In this document: positions 42,481 to 49,688 of the stretch, piece after piece
How the letters are laid out: the number at the start of each line of letters is the position of its first letter
Numbering within the stretch: position 1 is the stretch's first letter
Origin: Abditibacteriota bacterium
GTDB lineage: Bacteria; Armatimonadota; UBA5829
Length of the DNA: 49,688 bases
Assembly: GCA_017552965.1 (NCBI GenBank)
Contig: JAFZNQ010000054.1
Location: 1-49,688 of the forward strand
Reading direction: 5' to 3'
Translations under genes and position numbers: made by a program
Notes under the pieces: generated by a model
The model's input: only the letters and a program-made list of their open reading frames with translations
What the model was told of the DNA's origin: nothing
The model's database searches: none

Positions 42481-43169
42481 TGAGAGAATTGTTGCGAAGC
42501 GAGATCACCGGCTGGAAATGGTGGGAGGTCCTGTGGCTGGCAGTGGGCGTGTCGGCGGTGACAGCCGCCTCGCTGCTCTTTCACAGCCCGGGCCTGCGCA
42601 TATTCCAGGCGGTCTGCGGCGTGGTGTCGGTGATACTCATGGGCAAGGGCAAGCCTCTGGGCTTTGTGTTCGGAGCGGTGAACGCCCTGCTGTATTCATG
42701 GGTGTCCTGGCAGGTGCCCTATTACGGCGAAGTGGCCCTGAATATGCTCTACTACGTGCCCGCCAACGTCATAGGCTTTTTTACCTGGCGGCGCTATATG
42801 AACAGCGGTACTCTGGAGGTCATCAAGAAGAAGCTGCCCCCCGCAGGCGCTGTGGCCGTCTATGTGGGTACGGCGGCCGCCATAGTGGTGTTTGGCCTGG
42901 TCCTGAAGGCCATAAAGGGCAGCCTGCCCTTTGTGGACGCCACCAGCACCGTGGTGGCGGTGGTGGCCATGATACTGGGCATCAGGAGATATTCGGAGAC
43001 CTGGTTTTTGTGGATCGGCTCCAATACCGTGTCCGTCATCATGTGGGTGTATCAGGTGAACAGGGGCGGCGAGATGGTGAATCTGCCTGTGGTCCTCATG
43101 TGGAGCGTGTTTACCGCAAACAGCGTGTTCAGCTGCATCAGGTGGTACAGGGAAGCCTCCCGGAAGTAA
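42480..43169 (+). CDS. pnuC: PnuC-type nicotinamide riboside/NMN transporter
   Basis: A 229-residue membrane protein with seven or so hydrophobic segments and PnuC hallmarks: WEVLWLAVG at the start, GKPLGFVFGAVNALLYSW, the AxNMLYYVPANVIGFFTWRR segment, and ETWFLWIGSNTVSVIMWV near the end. PnuC proteins take up nicotinamide riboside; homologues for thiamine and riboflavin exist, so the vitamin is not certain. ATG 42480 overlaps the radA stop and is spaced 5 bases from GGAG. It closes the unit; a long hairpin follows. Confidence 0.9.
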   Translation: MRELLRSEITGWKWWEVLWLAVGVSAVTAASLLFHSPGLRIFQAVCGVVSVILMGKGKPLGFVFGAVNALLYSWVSWQVPYYGEVALNMLYYVPANVIGFFTWRRYMNSGTLEVIKKKLPPAGAVAVYVGTAAAIVVFGLVLKAIKGSLPFVDATSTVVAVVAMILGIRRYSETWFLWIGSNTVSVIMWVYQVNRGGEMVNLPVVLMWSVFTANSVFSCIRWYREASRK

Positions 43170-43170
43170 G

Positions 43171-43205
43171 AAAAAAAAGGCAGTCCTGCGGGACTGCCTT
43201 TTTTT
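43171..43205. terminator. Strong bidirectional terminator
   Basis: A-run (43171-43178), GGCAGTCC / GGACTGCC stem around TGCG, T-run (43199-43205). Works for pnuC on the plus strand and can stop minus-strand transcription of the isomerase gene. Confidence 0.93.
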
Positions 43206-43235
43206 GCGTTTCGGGGGCGTGACGCCAAAAGGACA

Positions 43236-43260
43236 GGGTCGGAGACAATGTCTCCGACCC
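43236..43260 (-). terminator. Hairpin after the isomerase gene
   Basis: Perfect inverted repeat GGGTCGGAGACA/TGTCTCCGACCC (43236-43247 with 43249-43260). On the minus strand it is followed by TGTCCTTTTGG, a weak U-tract, so it may instead protect the 3' end of the isomerase mRNA. Confidence 0.55.
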
Positions 43261-43280
43261 GGTATTTGCAGTCAGCTGTG

Positions 43281-44984
43281 TCAGAGCTTTTTGGCCAGCA
43301 TCAGCTTGGTGTTGTCCTCGCCGCCGTTGGCCAGATACAGGAGAGGCATAGGCCTGTCCACTCCTTCGATGTAGGAGGGGCGGGCGTTCCAGGCCTGCTG
43401 GCTGAGCACGTTGCAGAGGTCCATCCAGTATTCCAGCACCGCGGGCTTGAGGCCCTCTATCATGTGGATATGGTTGGCGGGCGGGAAGTGCTTGTATTCG
43501 TTCATGGTGGCGTATTTGGGCGTCAGGAAGGTGTGAGGCCAGGTGGGGTCCGTCAGGTCCGCAAATTCCTTGCGCATATCTGCAGGTATGTCCGCCGTCT
43601 CGGCTTCGTCCCAGCTCATGGAGAAGAGGCCGCTGATCTCAGAATACATCATCCTGCCGGCTATGCCCTTTATGCCGCCGGGGGAATGGAAGCAGGCGGA
43701 GTTGCCGCCGCCGATAAAGTAGGCGGGGTCTGCCAGAGGGAAGGTGACGTTCTTCATGAGGGCGTCCACGCTGTCGCCGGGCATGCCGGCCCAGTCAAAG
43801 GCTGCGGAGCCGGAGTTGTTGCCGTCCACGAAGCCCTTGCCGGCCCACAGAGCGTTCTCGTCGATGGAGATGCCTTTTTCCGCTGCCAGAGCCTTGATCT
43901 CGTCGGGCTCCCACACCTTGCGGAAGTCCATGAAGAGAGGAGCCTTGCCTGCGGTGAGGCAGGAGAAGATGAGCATGGTGAGCATGCCCTGCATGTCCGC
44001 TTCGGTGGCGAAGGGGATGGGGGCCTTTTTGCCCTGATGGTCAAAGGTGGAGTTGAAGAAGCACTCGGCTATGTCGGGAGTGGCCATGCCGATGCCCCGC
44101 TTGTCGGAGCCCCATTCCAGCTGGTTCATAAAGCCGCCGCCTATGGCGTTCAGGTCCTTGAGGAAGTCTCTGAGCACCAGATACATGGCGCAGGACTCTT
44201 CGAACTTGGCTTCGTCGTCCGCATTGTTCAGCTGGACGCCGCCGCTCTTGGCCTTGAGCCAGGAGGCCAGCTCCTTCTGCTCCTTCTTGCAGTAGGCTTC
44301 CTTGCGCATCAGGTCGCTGATGAGCTTCATATCCACCCGGGCAAATTCCAGACCGAACTGCTTGCGCACGGGGATGATGTGGGCCATGGCGGTCTCCATA
44401 CCCATGGAGTCGTGGCCTATGACGGCTACCCGCTTGCCCTTCAGATACTGCTTGGTGACGGCGGCGTGGCACCAGTCCACCAGTCTGTCAATGGTGTCGG
44501 GCTTGACCTTGGGGAACATGCCCCGGTCCTCCCAGGTGCCCACGTTCATGTGGATGAGCCTGTACTGGCTGACGGCGCCGGCGGTGGCCTGGGCATACAC
44601 CACGCCCGGCTTGGGGCCCGCGTTGCCGCAGGTCAGGTTGATGGGAGTATCCTTGGGGAAGTGGGCCATCAGGGAAATGGTGGTCAGCTGGGGGAAGGAC
44701 CAGGTGTCGGGCACTCCCACCAGAATGTTCACTCCGGCCTCCTTGAAGGCGGCGGCCACTATGTCGGCGGTCTTTTCGCCGTCCACCAGAGTGCGGGAAT
44801 AGACCACCTGGCAGGGCTCGCCGGTAGGGAGCAGCACTCTGCCTTCGATGGAGTCGGCAATGATCTTGACTATATTGCGGCACCTGTCTCTGACGGTCTC
44901 GTCGAGACGGGGGTCGCCGGGGGCAAATACGCCTATGACCGGGTTGTTGGCGCGGTGTGAGTCTGCTAATTCGATAGCGGGCAT
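43281..44984 (-). CDS. fucI: L-fucose/D-arabinose isomerase family protein
   Basis: A 567-residue FucI-type isomerase. The Mn2+ and catalytic residues expected from E. coli FucI are present: Glu in PFATEADMQG, Asp in PLFMDFRKV, and His in PPANHIHMIEG. N-terminal features include IGVFAPGDPRLDE and VVYSRTLVDGE. FucI interconverts L-fucose and L-fuculose and also D-arabinose and D-ribulose, so either sugar is possible. AAGGAGATTAAAC precedes the ATG, which lies 2 bases from the stop of the secreted protein gene. It is the last gene of a unit starting with GH172. No fuculose or ribulose kinase is in the window. Confidence 0.88.
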   Translation of the reverse strand: MPAIELADSHRANNPVIGVFAPGDPRLDETVRDRCRNIVKIIADSIEGRVLLPTGEPCQVVYSRTLVDGEKTADIVAAAFKEAGVNILVGVPDTWSFPQLTTISLMAHFPKDTPINLTCGNAGPKPGVVYAQATAGAVSQYRLIHMNVGTWEDRGMFPKVKPDTIDRLVDWCHAAVTKQYLKGKRVAVIGHDSMGMETAMAHIIPVRKQFGLEFARVDMKLISDLMRKEAYCKKEQKELASWLKAKSGGVQLNNADDEAKFEESCAMYLVLRDFLKDLNAIGGGFMNQLEWGSDKRGIGMATPDIAECFFNSTFDHQGKKAPIPFATEADMQGMLTMLIFSCLTAGKAPLFMDFRKVWEPDEIKALAAEKGISIDENALWAGKGFVDGNNSGSAAFDWAGMPGDSVDALMKNVTFPLADPAYFIGGGNSACFHSPGGIKGIAGRMMYSEISGLFSMSWDEAETADIPADMRKEFADLTDPTWPHTFLTPKYATMNEYKHFPPANHIHMIEGLKPAVLEYWMDLCNVLSQQAWNARPSYIEGVDRPMPLLYLANGGEDNTKLMLAKKL

Positions 44985-44986
44985 GT

Positions 44987-45850
44987 TTAATCTCCTTGTA
45001 CTTTGTTATGATCTATCTTGATGGCGATAGTGATATACAGATCTTTTTCCTTGGCATCCGCCACGGTGATAGGCTGTCCGTGAGGCATCAGGATGCCGGT
45101 GATATAGTAGTTTTCCTGAGCCTTCAGCACCTGTCCCTTTTGGATGTCAAAGGTGAAAAAGGCCGTGTAGGACACGTCTGCCGTGCCCTCATAATCTCTG
45201 AAGGTCAGAGCGAATCTGGAGCCCAGCTCCTTTTTCTGCCGGTCCAGGCTGTCCATGGTGAGCACGCCCTTGCCGGTGTCCGGCTTTTGGGAGGCCGCCG
45301 AGATGGAGGCCACTCCGTCCCTGACGCTGACCAGGGTGCACACGGTCTTCAGGACGGTGCCGGAAAAGGGATTGATCACCTGTCCGGTCCATCTGGAGGC
45401 TGCAGCCTGCTGCCTGAAGTCTCCGCTGCCTCTGGCCAGCGAGGCGAGAGGCGTCACCGGGCCGTCGGGAAGGCTCAGCTGGGGCACCGTGGCCGCCTCG
45501 GACATGTTGTCGCCTATGAACAGCTTGTCCTTTGCGGGCAGGAGCCGCATCCCCCGGGGCGTCAGCTCAAAGGGGATGGAAGCGCGCCTGACGGCAGACT
45601 GTGACAGGGCGCTGCCCCTGGGGCCTTCGGTCTCTGCCAGCAGCTCGCTGCCGGAGGGAGTGACTGACGAGTCGTAGATGAGCCTGGAGACGGCCTTGGA
45701 GCTGCCCGCGTCCGTGGTGATGTCAAAGGTGATGACGCTCCGGACGGCGGCGGGAGCCTGCAGGACCAGAAGGGTGTCAGTCTGGGCCCGGCAGGCCGGG
45801 CAGCACAGCAGAGCCCAAAGGACCGCAAGGACCGGAAGGGCCTTCATCAT
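44987..45850 (-). CDS. Secreted hypothetical protein
   Basis: A 287-residue protein with a signal peptide (about 1-22, ACRAQ) that has two Cys near its end, so lipidation is possible but not clear. No family is recognised; the sequence is rich in Ser, Thr and Val with likely beta structure, and has FAFFTFDIQKGQ-like and YYITGILMP segments near the C-terminus. Two ATGs (45850 and 45847) overlap the stop of the GH172 gene. It lies between GH172 and the isomerase, so a role in sugar handling (binding or sensing) is only inferred from context. Confidence 0.6.
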   Translation of the reverse strand: MMKALPVLAVLWALLCCPACRAQTDTLLVLQAPAAVRSVITFDITTDAGSSKAVSRLIYDSSVTPSGSELLAETEGPRGSALSQSAVRRASIPFELTPRGMRLLPAKDKLFIGDNMSEAATVPQLSLPDGPVTPLASLARGSGDFRQQAAASRWTGQVINPFSGTVLKTVCTLVSVRDGVASISAASQKPDTGKGVLTMDSLDRQKKELGSRFALTFRDYEGTADVSYTAFFTFDIQKGQVLKAQENYYITGILMPHGQPITVADAKEKDLYITIAIKIDHNKVQGD

Positions 45851-46917
45851 ATGATTTCCAGATAGTCCTTGTCGGGCAGGGCCGGGAAGGGGGCCGTGGG
45901 CAGTGTCTGGTACCAGTAGGCCACAGAGGCTATGTCGTCCTGGTTGGGCAGGTATCTGCCGCCCGAGCGCCAGCCCAGAGCCTGGATGGTGACCCTGATA
46001 TCCTGCTCAAAGCGTATGGGATCCATGATGTGCCACCTGTACAGTGAAAATCTCTGCTGGCTCTGATAGGTGCCGTCCGGGCGCACCACGTGGGGCATGC
46101 CGGAATAGGGAGAGGCAAACTCGGTGTAGCTGCCGCCTATGTCAAAGTTGTAGCTGCCGCAGAAATAGTCCTCTGTGCCGGTGCCGCAGATGGTGGGATA
46201 GTCGGTGTCGCCGTCATAGTAGAATTTGATCTCGCCTTCGCCCCACCAGCCCGTGTTGTTGACCTGCCAGGCCATATAGGTGCCCACGTAGTGGCCCCGG
46301 CCTTTGACTCCGTCAAGTATGGTGTACACGCTCTTGTAGGGCAGGGGATTGGTCCGGCGGAACTGGGCGTGAAAATAGGCGCAGTCCTCAGGTATCTCCG
46401 TCAGGGTGTAGTCTATCTGATAATACAGCACGAAGTTGTCCGGAGACAGATTTTCCATGGTGATGCGGCAGCGCTTGCGGAAGGGCATCTCAAAATAGCA
46501 GTTCATGCCGCTGCGGGGATTCAGACACATGGCCAGGGATCCAAAGGGCTTGGCGTCGGGCCAGCCGGCGGCAAAGAAGTCCGACATGGGGCACTCCACC
46601 GAAGGCTGCGTCTGGTCGTCCCAGTATATGCGCAGTATCTGCCAGCGGCTGACGCCGCCGGGGGTCATCCAGATGTGCTGGATGGCGCCGGGACCCTCTA
46701 TATCTGCCAGCTCTCTCGTCTCCCCGGGCTTGATAAAAATGGATGGGGATATCTTCCAGCCGGGCCCCAGCTCTCTGGCGCAGCCGGCTCCGGTGCCCTC
46801 AGTGGCTCTGGCGCCGCCTCCCTTGGCTCCGTCGAAATTCTCGGCGGATATGGAGCGGGTGCGGGCGTCGGACAATCGGGACAGATTGCCCATATTCATT
46901 CCCAGTCCGTTAAACAT
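45847..46917 (-). CDS. GH172 (DUF2961) family glycosidase
   Basis: A 356-residue protein without signal peptide, hence probably cytosolic. DUF2961/GH172 hallmarks are SISAENFDGAKGGGARA (about 22-38), IEGPGAIQHIWMT, the NTGWWGEGEIKFYYDGD segment and ICGTGTEDYFCGSYNF; the two Glu in the latter segments match the catalytic pair of the family. Known GH172 enzymes act on difructose dianhydride I and on D-arabinofuranosides of arabinan. ATG 46917 is chosen because GCGAGGT lies 6 bases before it and the promoter is just upstream; longer in-frame starts would precede the promoter. It is the first gene of the GH172-secreted protein-isomerase unit. Confidence 0.9.
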   Translation of the reverse strand: MFNGLGMNMGNLSRLSDARTRSISAENFDGAKGGGARATEGTGAGCARELGPGWKISPSIFIKPGETRELADIEGPGAIQHIWMTPGGVSRWQILRIYWDDQTQPSVECPMSDFFAAGWPDAKPFGSLAMCLNPRSGMNCYFEMPFRKRCRITMENLSPDNFVLYYQIDYTLTEIPEDCAYFHAQFRRTNPLPYKSVYTILDGVKGRGHYVGTYMAWQVNNTGWWGEGEIKFYYDGDTDYPTICGTGTEDYFCGSYNFDIGGSYTEFASPYSGMPHVVRPDGTYQSQQRFSLYRWHIMDPIRFEQDIRVTIQALGWRSGGRYLPNQDDIASVAYWYQTLPTAPFPALPDKDYLEII

Positions 46918-46948
46918 AGGTGTACCTCGCAAGTTCGTAGTTAATATT

Positions 46949-46977
46949 ATTATATCATCAAACAGCCCGGCGTTCAA
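46949..46977 (-). promoter_or_regulatory. Promoter of the GH172-isomerase unit
   Basis: On the minus strand: TTGAAC (46972-46977), a 17-base spacer, TATAAT (46949-46954). Confidence 0.78.
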
Positions 46978-46991
46978 CACCGCCGGAGGGT

Positions 46992-48338
46992 TTATTTGGT
47001 GTCGCCGTAAATATTGTCTTTGATGATGACCCGCTTGCCCTTCTTTTTGTTCACCGGCTTTTTCTGTGTCCACAGAGTGTTCTGGGCAAAGATGCAGGAA
47101 TTGGCTGTCTTTTCTATGACGATGGGTATGGGGTCCAGAAACACGTTGCAGTAGAATATGCTGTCTGTGACCGTGAGCTGGCCTTCCTCCTGGCGGAAAT
47201 AGGCTGCTGTCTGAGTCGCGCCGTTGATGGCGTAGAAGTGGCAGCTGTCAAAGACCACGGCTCCCTTGCATTTGACCAGTATGGTCTCCTCCTCAAAGGG
47301 CTCCTTGACTATCTGGCAGCCGAAAAAGCCGCAGTTCGAAAACTTGATGGGGCCGTAGTTCTTCTCGTCTATCAGTATCCTGCCGAACATCTGGGAGTTG
47401 GTAAAGGACACGCCGCTGTGCCCCTGGGTCTCCTCTATGTGCAGGGCCATGTCGCAGCCGTCCGCTCCGGACTGGCTGCAGAGAAAATTGCCCGGTCCGT
47501 CGGGAGCGGAGGTCTTGAAGTGAAAGCCCTTCCAGTAGGAGATGCAGAAGCAGTTGGACACGTATTCCCAGTCGCCTCTGGAGAATATAAAGGCGGTGCC
47601 GTGCTTGAGGGTCCAGTCGGTGAGGGGGGCTGTGTCCTGTCCTTCCCGCTGCACGTGGGCGGTCCAGAAGGGCCACAGGTGCACGTTTTCCAGCCTGCCT
47701 ATGTCATAGCACTTGTCCACGAAAATGCCCTTGTAGATGGCCTGGGCGTAAAAGTTGCGGATGAGGTGCCTGCCTGCCGGGTCGGAGCCGAAGTCTATGG
47801 CCTGATAGGGATTGACGAAGAGGCAGTCCAGCACGGCTATGTTGTCTCCGATGCCCGCCACCGTCCAGGGGTAGGGGATGGGGACCGAGTCGGTGATCTG
47901 GTCGGGATAATAGACCACTATCCCCTTCAGGGTGGAGTTGCGCTCCATGCGCATAAAGGGCGCGGCGTCCCGGTCACCGGCGCCCCAGGTGGTGAGGAGC
48001 ACGCTGCCGGAGATGATGTCCTTGTCCGGGTCGTAGGAGCCGGTGACGCTCTTCGCCTCCGGGTCAAAGATGGTGGCGCAGGCGGGGGCTTCGCCTTCTC
48101 CCAGGAGAGTGACGCTGTAGCGTATGGTGATGTGTCCCTTCAGGAGAAACTGTCCGCCGGGCACCAGCACCCTGCCTCCTCCCGCTTCGTAGGCCGCGTC
48201 TATGGCCTTTTGAAAGGCTTCGGTGCAGTCGGTCCTGCCGTCCGGGACGGCGCCGTGGTCGGTGACCCGGGTCTCAAAGGCCCAGGCGGCTCCGCAGCAC
48301 AGGGCCAGAGCCAGACACAGTATGAGCAGCTTGGTCAT
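46992..48338 (-). CDS. Secreted right-handed beta-helix (pectate lyase-like) protein
   Basis: A 448-residue exported protein (signal peptide about 1-20, GAAWAF). The start of the mature part, VTDHGAVPDGRTDCTEAFQKAIDAA, is the Pectate_lyase_3 / GH28-type beta-helix entry motif, followed by GGRVLVPGG. The rest has many short strand repeats (for example VFDSCHFYAING, SDSIFYC). No catalytic residues of a specific lyase class can be assigned, so the enzyme activity is not certain. GAGGTAA precedes the ATG. A TATAAT on the minus strand at 48355-48360 without a clear -35 may be its promoter. Confidence 0.82.
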   Translation of the reverse strand: MTKLLILCLALALCCGAAWAFETRVTDHGAVPDGRTDCTEAFQKAIDAAYEAGGGRVLVPGGQFLLKGHITIRYSVTLLGEGEAPACATIFDPEAKSVTGSYDPDKDIISGSVLLTTWGAGDRDAAPFMRMERNSTLKGIVVYYPDQITDSVPIPYPWTVAGIGDNIAVLDCLFVNPYQAIDFGSDPAGRHLIRNFYAQAIYKGIFVDKCYDIGRLENVHLWPFWTAHVQREGQDTAPLTDWTLKHGTAFIFSRGDWEYVSNCFCISYWKGFHFKTSAPDGPGNFLCSQSGADGCDMALHIEETQGHSGVSFTNSQMFGRILIDEKNYGPIKFSNCGFFGCQIVKEPFEEETILVKCKGAVVFDSCHFYAINGATQTAAYFRQEEGQLTVTDSIFYCNVFLDPIPIVIEKTANSCIFAQNTLWTQKKPVNKKKGKRVIIKDNIYGDTK

Positions 48339-48388
48339 GGGTATTACCTCGTATATTATATTTTTTTGTATAGCTTATCGTGGCTCCC

Positions 48389-49090
48389 TCAGGGCAGGAG
48401 ACGGGCCGGAGCGCTGCCGGGAAAGGTCCTGTCCGGCCTGAAGCCTTCGGCAAAGAGGCAGCCGCAGGCCAGTCCCCTGAAGCGGGCCATGGTCTCAAAG
48501 GAGTAGGCAAAATCCATGCCGTATTGGGACCTGAGCCAGCTGATCTGGCTCCGGTGGCAGGCCATCATCTTCAGCTTCGTGTCCATGACGGAGGTGACGT
48601 CCACGTATTCCTCCGGCTCAAAGCTCACTCCGTTGGGATGGTCGTGATAGAAGATGTAGGGAGTCCGGTCCGTGGCCGGATGCCCCGTCTCTATCAGGGG
48701 AGCCGACGCCAGCAGGGCAGCGTCCCGGGCCAGCAGGCTGCAGGCCCGGTGGTCCGGATGATAGTCGTCCGGCGAGGGGCACAATATGACGTCGGGCCTG
48801 CTCCTGCGTATAATGTCTATAAATATATTTCTGTTGTCTATGGAGTCCGTGAGAGAGGCGTCGCCGAGGCCCGCCCAGATCACCTCGGCGCCTATGACGG
48901 CGGCTGCGGCCCTCGCTTCGCCCTCTCTGACGGCAGCCAGCTCGTCGGGCGCATACTCCATGCTGCCCATGTTGCCGTTGGTGATGCAGGCATTCGTTAT
49001 CCTGTGTCCCCGCTCCGCATAGAGAGCCAGAGCGCCGCCGCAGTAGCACTCTATGTCGTCGGGATGGGGGCCTATTGCCAGTATGTTCAT
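48389..49090 (-). CDS. PIG-L (LmbE-like) family deacetylase
   Basis: A 233-residue Zn-dependent N-acetylglucosaminyl deacetylase-like protein. The zinc motif AIGPHPDDIE (residues 5-14) and the second HPDH motif are intact, as is the Rossmann-like start MNILAIGPHPDDIE. The family includes enzymes that deacetylate GlcNAc in phosphatidylinositol or mycothiol and bacillithiol precursors; which substrate applies is unknown. ATG 49090 is chosen by family N-terminus and AAGGACG upstream; longer frames run into the promoter. Confidence 0.88.
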   Translation of the reverse strand: MNILAIGPHPDDIECYCGGALALYAERGHRITNACITNGNMGSMEYAPDELAAVREGEARAAAAVIGAEVIWAGLGDASLTDSIDNRNIFIDIIRRSRPDVILCPSPDDYHPDHRACSLLARDAALLASAPLIETGHPATDRTPYIFYHDHPNGVSFEPEEYVDVTSVMDTKLKMMACHRSQISWLRSQYGMDFAYSFETMARFRGLACGCLFAEGFRPDRTFPGSAPARLLP

Positions 49091-49127
49091 AGGTTCGTCC
49101 TTGTCTTCGGTGTGGTATATCAGATTC

Positions 49128-49156
49128 ATTATATACCCTGGGGGCGCCGGTGTCAA
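49128..49156 (-). promoter_or_regulatory. Consensus promoter of the PIG-L gene
   Basis: On the minus strand: TTGACA (49151-49156), a 17-base spacer, TATAAT (49128-49133). Both hexamers are perfect. Confidence 0.9.
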
Positions 49157-49189
49157 CAAGGATTTTTGCAGGTTTTTTTGCCGGGCAGG

Positions 49190-49223
49190 TTGATTTTCCT
49201 CCCGGTTTGTGATATCATATAAT
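49190..49223 (+). promoter_or_regulatory. Probable tRNA-Ala promoter
   Basis: TTGATT (49190-49195) with TATCAT at 49213-49218 (17-base spacer); a perfect TATAAT at 49218-49223 overlaps but is 22 bases from that -35. The latter -10 would start transcription at the tRNA 5' end. Confidence 0.5.
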
Positions 49224-49230
49224 TGTCCAC

Positions 49231-49306
49231 GGGGATATAGCTCAGCTGGGAGAGCATCACACTGGCAGTGTGAGGGTCAGCGGTTCGAGTCCGCTTATCT
49301 CCACCA
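49231..49306 (+). tRNA. tRNA-Ala (anticodon GGC)
   Basis: A 76-base cloverleaf with encoded CCA at 49304-49306. The acceptor stem pairs GGGGATA with TATCTCC and includes the G3-U70 pair that identifies tRNA-Ala. The anticodon loop is CTGGCAG (anticodon GGC), and the T-loop is TTCGAGT. It decodes GCC and GCU. Confidence 0.97.
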
Positions 49307-49310
49307 TCAG

Positions 49311-49335
49311 GAGCCCTTTGAGGGCTCTTTTTTTT
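49311..49335 (+). terminator. Terminator of tRNA-Ala
   Basis: GAGCCCT/AGGGCTC 7-bp stem with a TTG loop and a run of eight T. Confidence 0.93.
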
Positions 49336-49378
49336 GCCCCGCTCGGCGCCTGCAAGGCCTGCGCGGGGCCTTTTTTTT
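49336..49378 (+). terminator. Second tandem terminator
   Basis: GCCCCGC (49336-49342) pairs with GCGGGGC (49363-49369), with an inner GCC/GGC around TGCAA, followed by eight T. It backs up the first terminator. Between here and the next promoter (49379-49508) the DNA is AT-rich with one GGCGGC/GCCGCC hairpin and no gene that I can see. Confidence 0.75.
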
Positions 49379-49508
49379 GGCAGCTTGTATAGGATAAAAA
49401 TATTATATACATATATAATAATAGTTTGCTATACAGGGCCCTGCAGGGCGGCTCGGCCGCCTCGGTCTGGCAAATAAAAAATATTTCAATTTCTTTGGAA
49501 CTTAGGGC

Positions 49509-49538
49509 TTGACATGTCTGTCCCATAAGTGGTAAAAT
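49509..49538 (+). promoter_or_regulatory. Promoter of the prepilin gene
   Basis: TTGACA (49509-49514), an 18-base spacer, TAAAAT (49533-49538), followed by a short TTGG-TAAA-CCAA repeat in the leader. Confidence 0.8.
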
Positions 49539-49575
49539 CATATTGGTAAACCAAATACACTTTTAGGAGACACAA

Positions 49576-49688
49576 ATGAAAAAAGGTTTTACACTCATCG
49601 AACTCTTGGTAGTCATCGCAATCATCGCCATTCTGGCGGCCATCCTGTTCCCTGTTTTCGCGCAGGCCAGAGAAAAGGCCAGACAGAC
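49576..49688 (+). CDS. Type IV prepilin-like protein, 5' part only
   Basis: Only the first 37 codons are inside the window. The leader MKKG followed by [19 protein letters not shown] is a classic class III signal, with the conserved Glu5, and prepilin peptidase should cleave after Gly4. The following [13 protein letters not shown] is the pattern seen in the very large prepilin (DUF1559/H-x9-DG) families of Armatimonadota and Planctomycetota. AGGAGA at 49565-49570 supports the start. The rest lies outside the window, so the family cannot be confirmed. Confidence 0.9.
   Translation, partial: MKKGFTLIELLVVIAIIAILAAILFPVFAQAREKARQ

Noticed and set aside
49540-49555. TTGG-TAAA-CCAA repeat before the prepilin gene as an operator
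   Set aside because: Only 4-base arms; nothing similar elsewhere in the window.
1-49688. CRISPR arrays, insertion sequences, prophage genes or attachment sites
   Set aside because: No regularly spaced repeats, transposase or integrase reading frames, or duplicated tRNA ends were seen.

Overview
The window is a GC-rich bacterial chromosome segment with tightly packed genes. There is no sign of prophage, plasmid, IS element or CRISPR. The type IV pilin start at the right end ([19 protein letters not shown] followed by an [12 protein letters not shown]-type motif), the many secreted glycan-active proteins and the family of unknown secreted proteins suggest an uncultured Armatimonadota-like lineage. 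A fused flavodiiron/rubredoxin protein points to an anaerobe, perhaps from gut or rumen. The taxonomic call is inference. Promoters are mostly clear sigma70 types (TTGACA or TGGACA, N17-18, TATAAT), and TTG or GTG starts are common.

Layout. 1-8014: the end of cinA, a STAS/USP-like fusion, then the efp-accB-accC-nusB-folD-GNAT housekeeping block. Two unusual genes sit inside it: a Cys-rich membrane protein and a pilin-like protein. The AccB homologue lacks its biotinyl lysine and NusB carries a large insertion. 8032-13750: three tandem paralogues of a secreted, probably TIM-barrel, protein of unknown function, interleaved with a membrane-anchored hypothetical protein and a secreted cell-wall-hydrolase-like protein. 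13805-19499 (minus strand): dnaG, two complete tandem rpoD-type sigma factors, a separate sigma region-4 protein, and a class III aminotransferase. 19604-23060 (minus): a secreted protein with a Met-Pro-Thr-rich tract, a polysaccharide deacetylase, rpmA and rplU. 23213-23436: a strongly promoted, terminator-ended unit with no convincing protein, predicted to be a structured RNA whose two ends pair. 23641-35061: acyl-CoA ligase, AI-2E-family permease, HD-GYP protein, GH36-like glycosidase, flavodiiron fusion, Pro-rich lipoprotein, double-ACT protein, MATE transporter. 35058-38763 (minus): a heterodimeric ABC exporter. 38936-43169: AEC transporter, corrinoid adenosyltransferase, LarE-like protein, radA, pnuC. 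43281-49090 (minus): carbohydrate cluster with an L-fucose/D-arabinose isomerase, a secreted protein, a GH172 (DUF2961) enzyme, a beta-helix protein and a PIG-L deacetylase. 49231-49306: tRNA-Ala(GGC). 49576-end: the start of a type IV prepilin.

The most noteworthy items are the structured RNA at 23248-23436, the lysine-less AccB next to accC (compare plant BADC proteins), the dnaG-rpoD-rpoD-sigma4 operon, the secreted paralogue triplet, and the pairing of GH172 with a FucI-type isomerase, which may indicate D-arabinose release and use.
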